Positions 59,737-64,000 of a DNA stretch of 64,000 nucleotides are shown here, piece after piece. The first letter of the stretch is position 1. Each line of letters opens with the position of its first letter. The DNA comes from Climacium dendroides (lineage: Eukaryota; Streptophyta; Bryopsida; Hypnales; Climaciaceae). A model generated the notes under the pieces. It was not told where the DNA came from, did not search any database, and worked only from the letters and a program-made list of their open reading frames with translations. A program made the position numbers and the translations under genes. The stretch covers positions 14,875,029 to 14,939,028 of the forward strand of contig OX467083.1 in assembly GCA_950106755.1 (NCBI GenBank), written 5' to 3'.

Positions 59737-61881
59737 AGAGTTCAAAAAATTATGCATTGTTGTACCCAAATACCTCAAATTTGCAAAATTGATGAGGTGC
59801 TACAATATCAAATTTTTCAAATTTGTATGCAAAGTGCCTTTAAGATCTTAAAGATAAGGAGAAATGTATAGAACACATCAATAGAAAGTAAAAACAAATT
59901 CATGGATTGAAAAATCACAATGGATGACTATCCCCCAAAAAACACAAGGCATTATATTTCATAAATAGAAGGTGTAAATCTAATAGTTCAAACTTTTTTT
60001 CCTAGAGGGATTGAGGGGTACAATTTAGGGAGCATCAACAACGAGGTTGAAATGACAATGTATGGCATTGAGTGTTTGAGAATGATAAAAGGCAAGAGTC
60101 TATGCATTTTGACAAAATCACTGTGCGACTAAAAAACTTTAGCTATGGCTTGAATACAAAAATTATATATGTAGAAAGATATTGTTACCAATTTGCTTGA
60201 CAAATTACACAAAAGCTTGACATTTCTTAATGTATTTCTAGAATGTAGTTTCTTGCGATTTGGTGGTGCAATAGTCTCGGGCTCTCAACTGACTTACACA
60301 AACAAGATGGGGTTGCAACATAAATACAAACTATAAGAAACTTGCCTTTGGGGGATGTTAACAACAAACAAGCATGTTCCTCAAAACATGAGCATAAAGA
60401 TGGGATTAAGGCCATAGAAGGTAGAATTGAGTTGGATGTTCTAAAAAACATTTGGATGTCTCTCGTAGAATAAGTTGATGTCTTCTGCGATGGTGATGTT
60501 CTACAAGACATCAAAAATAACATACCACATTATGAACAACATCTAAGAAAATTTAGAACCTCAAAGGGTTTCAATTTAACCCTAGATATATTAGTGAAAG
60601 TTAGTGTGGGTTGTAATAAAGCATTGACCAAATGTGAAAACATAGGGGAATGGCAACCATGTGGCATGCTTTGTATAAAAGGAAAATGGATGGATGGACA
60701 CTATGGATGAAGAAAAAACTCTTTATACAAGTGGGGTAGTAGGAAGTATAACAAATCATTTGGGATATGTAAAACAAGAATTGTATTCAAAATAGATTAT
60801 TTGAAAAAACGTCCACATGTTTGAAACAACATTCATATGTCTAAAACAATGTCCACATGTTTGAAACAACATCTAGAATAAATATGACCTTGTCATCCTT
60901 CACTCACTAAATGTTTGTGAAGTAATTACTTCACTCTGCCATTAAAAATTCTCTTGATGGTAGAAGGTGAATTCTTGTTGAATTTGACATTCAAATTTTC
61001 TTATTCATTTTTTTAACTTTTCTATAAATAATTATTTTGCCAAGATCCTACCTTATAGATATGGTTGTACCAATTGATGTCTTAGAAAACATCTAGATGT
61101 CTAATTTCTCAAATGGCCACATCAAGTGCCATGTTAGGTGCTATATCATCACTAAATGGAGTAAAAAGAATCCCATGTGGCACTGTTTATTTGCATGGTG
61201 CATATGTAGAGGTGACATGGCTACTACATGACATACTTTAGAATTTAGGCACTTTCTTTGATCATATCTATATAGACATCATACTAGAAATAGACTATGT
61301 TTTTCCATATTTTTGTCATGTCAATCTTGATGGATTTTGTTGGACATCTACAGGGACATGTGTGATGTTTAAAAAAGTATGTTTTAGATTTATCAATTAG
61401 TCCAAAAAAATGGGGGGTTCTTATAGTGACAAAATAAAAAATTGACACCATGTGGATTATTGTTTTACATTTTATTTGTCCCTTGACAATCACTTTGTGA
61501 GAAAGGTTGTTATGAGCTCCCAATTCATCACTTGAGATTTATAGTTTTTATTTTCTTTGTTTTTATAGTATTATACAAAGTTTATTATGCAAAAGATCCT
61601 AAAAGAGTATTGAAACAAATTAGATATGTTACATGCTAATATGGTATTTGGTCCAGAATAGAGTATTTAATCTAAAATGAACCCAAGACACACATGTGAA
61701 TAGAGCAGAAATCAAAATGTTGTAGAAATTATGCATATTTAGTGAGTAGTGCCCAAACTATTTAAACCTACCATGCATGTGACTCATTCTAGCTTAAATA
61801 GTTAAAGGAAACCCTAATGAGATCCCTTAAGTCAACTCCTAGAAATAGGTTTAGGTTTCTTAGTCAAACTTGGAAAATAGT
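59737..61881. other. AT-rich intergenic DNA, no gene seen
   Basis: No supportable gene. Around 60720-60785 sequence resembles 12590-12680 (TTTATACAAGTGRGGTRGTAGG), another dispersed repeat. Confidence 0.5.
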
Positions 61882-62010
61882 CACTAGTAGAAAATTGTGT
61901 CACAGTCAACAAAATCTAATTGAAATTTTCTAAGAATTGCATTGTAATGAACACAAAACACAAAAATATCAACTAGCTTTTATTGACTATAACATAGTTT
62001 TCTTCTAGTG
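61882..62010. mobile_element. CACTA-type MITE, 129 bp
   Basis: Ends CACTAGTAGAAAATTGTG and, in reverse complement, CACTAGAAGAAAACTATG, with similarity over about 41 bp. Flanking triplets AGT and ACT do not match, so the target duplication is uncertain. Confidence 0.6.
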
Positions 62011-64000
62011 ACTAAAAATTGTTGGCCTATAAGAGACACAAACTTCATATAGACTAGTGGAGGGTATCTATGGCAAAAGTATAATGTTCTAAATTTAAAA
62101 TCCATCAGCAAAATCAAAAACAATTTGCTAAGATTCTCTTCTATGTAAAAAAATTCCTATTCAATGATAATTAAAGGAGATAGGAGGATCTTATTTTCTT
62201 TCTTCAAATGTGTAAAGTAGAAGTACAAGCTTGCACCTTTATGTAAAATTTTATAAGAGGTTCCATAAGTTCTATAATTTTTTGAATTTCAGATGATCTT
62301 CTTTCGGTTGGTCAACTATTCAAACCTATAATAAAAAAAATTCCTAAAAATTACATGAGTGTAATAAAATCTCACCAAAAATTGGTATAGTTTTTAAATT
62401 CTAATAACATGCTTCAATAAATTTAATAGAATTTTGACATCTAGAAGTACTTGAACTAGCAAGATTTTTCAAATTTGATAAAATTAAAGATGATTAATGA
62501 AATTGACTAGTGTTCTAGGAGCATACAAAATCGGAAACAAGGCCAAAGCGTGGTCTTTTCTTATTCCCTCATATCTTTAAAAAAGCCTATGATAGCTACT
62601 TTCTTCATAAAAATGGACTTCAAAAGTGGAGTTTTATCCCTTTTCAATTTTCAATTGGCACTAAATTCAGATTACTTTTTTGCTAAGGAAAAAGGGGAGA
62701 ACAATTTACAAGACTAAAAATGGCCTTTTATGCCATTGGCTCAATGTTTTGTAATTTGAAGTCTTTTTCCAAAAGTAAGAGTTTAGGACTAAGGTAGAAA
62801 ATAGAAAATCCAAAAATTAGGATGAAAATCCTAGTTGATAAGATTACCATTAGGAAAATTAGAGGAGGAGGTGCCCTTGGGAAAAATATATAAAGGCACC
62901 CATTTCCATCTCAAAAATACCCTTTGTTGATACCTTGACTCCGTTGGATCCATTTTAGTGAATTTTGGCCATTTTTGAGTCAAGCTTGCTAAATGGTTGT
63001 TTTGAAGCCTTTGTTGCTCCACTGCTCTTGTTTTGAAGCTATCTTTGAAGGACATTAGGGTCCCTTTGAAGTTAAACATTTACTTGTACTTGTTGTGTTA
63101 TTGTGTACTTATAATTGTTGTTGGAGTTTGTATTGTTGAAATTGTATTATTCCTAAAGATTAGCCTCCTTTGTACCTTGATGATTTTGCTTAGGAAACCT
63201 CTAGTGTCTGTTTGTGAGTTTACACACTACTTAACAAGTTGTACTAACTTGTGTTTGTCAATTGTCCCTTGTCTAAACTCTAGCTCCTATTTCTCTTGCT
63301 TCTCGTAATACTACAGAGTGTTGACTTCTTTAGTGCTCAAGTGTTTAGATTTTTGTGTTAGAAACAAAACTATGGTGAAGCTTTGAACTACACAACTTGT
63401 AGAAAATTCCCAAAAAATCCCCCCAAATCTCAAAATTTGGCCCAAGCTTAATCCTAAATAATTAGATTTTAAGCCCCAAAGTTTAGTTTTCAAATATTCA
63501 CATATGCGTTTACATTTAGTTTCCCCCCAATATCTAAGGACCCCCAAAATACCAAGTTAGCCCAAAAGTTTAGTATCAGAATTTGGGAATTAGTGCACAA
63601 GAAAAACTAGATTCCAAACTTTCAATGCTTAAATTTCCTAGATAGAAGGCCCAAAATATATCCAATATTAGAAAAAACCAAATTCCAGTTGTGAAAACCA
63701 ACCAATATAGGAAGGCCAAAAATTAAAAATTCCCAACCAATCCTCAAAGTCAGCCAAGTAAAGCACAAAACTATATAATCGGTTTTTCTCTCTTGGAAGA
63801 ATTTGACCAATCAACGACTGCCATGTGGGGGCATAGTAAACAAATGAGTTTTGGTAAAATTAGCTTGGGTAGGGGTAAACCAATCAAAGTCTGTCATAGT
63901 CAAATAGACAAAAGTTCCAGCCAATCATGACATGTCATATGGCAGCACAATTAGCAATAGATTCCGACATAGTCAGCAATTGAGGTTGGACTAGTAGGGA
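62011..64000. other. AT-rich DNA with a possible LTR-like promoter segment
   Basis: ATATATAAAGGCACCC at about 62885 resembles a TATA box followed by a start region. The downstream DNA (63.0-63.3 kb) is T/G-rich like a plant LTR leader. TAGTATCAGAATTTGG near 63575 weakly resembles an initiator-tRNA primer site. No second LTR or polyprotein lies in the window, so this remains a guess. Confidence 0.25.

Noticed and set aside
1..64000. CRISPR array, bacterial operon or phage features
   Set aside because: Intron-containing plant genes and eukaryotic transposons rule out a prokaryotic context. The regular tandem arrays seen have diverged units without spacer structure.

Overview
The window looks like nuclear DNA of a land plant. 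Three intact host genes have typical plant intron-exon structure with GT-AG borders. They sit in long AT-rich stretches full of decayed transposable elements. A 610-codon dynamin-related protein close to plant DRP1, a plant-type TRM1 tRNA methyltransferase and a gibberellin-oxidase-like dioxygenase all support a streptophyte. Two of the decayed transposon-like genes resemble families I associate with bryophytes and lycophytes, so a non-seed plant is plausible, but I cannot name the species.

Layout: (1) 1-3.25 kb holds two inverted-repeat DNA elements, one flanked by TTAA. (2) 3.26-7.92 kb, minus strand, is a complete five-exon 2-oxoglutarate/Fe(II) dioxygenase. Its first intron holds a diverged tandem repeat split by a MITE. 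(3) 7.9-35 kb is mostly non-genic: a Tourist-like MITE, AT-rich DNA, a minus-strand pseudogene with a DNA-methyltransferase-like domain (17.5-23.1 kb) containing a 113-bp palindromic tandem array, a plus-strand transposase-like relic (25.3-28.5 kb), and scattered repeats. (4) 35.1-40.2 kb, plus strand, is a complete 16-exon DRP1-type dynamin gene. (5) 41.13-44.63 kb is a complete PIF/Harbinger transposon with both genes, a 3-bp TGA target duplication, a premature stop in the transposase and a perfect 38-bp hairpin near its right end. (6) 47.3-53.3 kb, minus strand, is a complete eight-exon TRM1-like gene. The splice donor at the end of its exon 1 has been copied five times in tandem into intron 1. 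(7) 53.5-64 kb holds a CACTA-like non-autonomous element with dense AGTCATAT subterminal motifs, three small CACTA-type MITEs and AT-rich DNA.

The host genes have unrelated roles (hormone-type oxidation, membrane scission in cytokinesis and endocytosis, tRNA G26 methylation) and show no functional linkage. Exon coordinates were derived by hand from reading frame, splice-site consensus and family conservation. All phases join without a frameshift, but no transcript data were used. Transposon calls rest on visible inverted repeats and target duplications; superfamily names are inferences from those ends.
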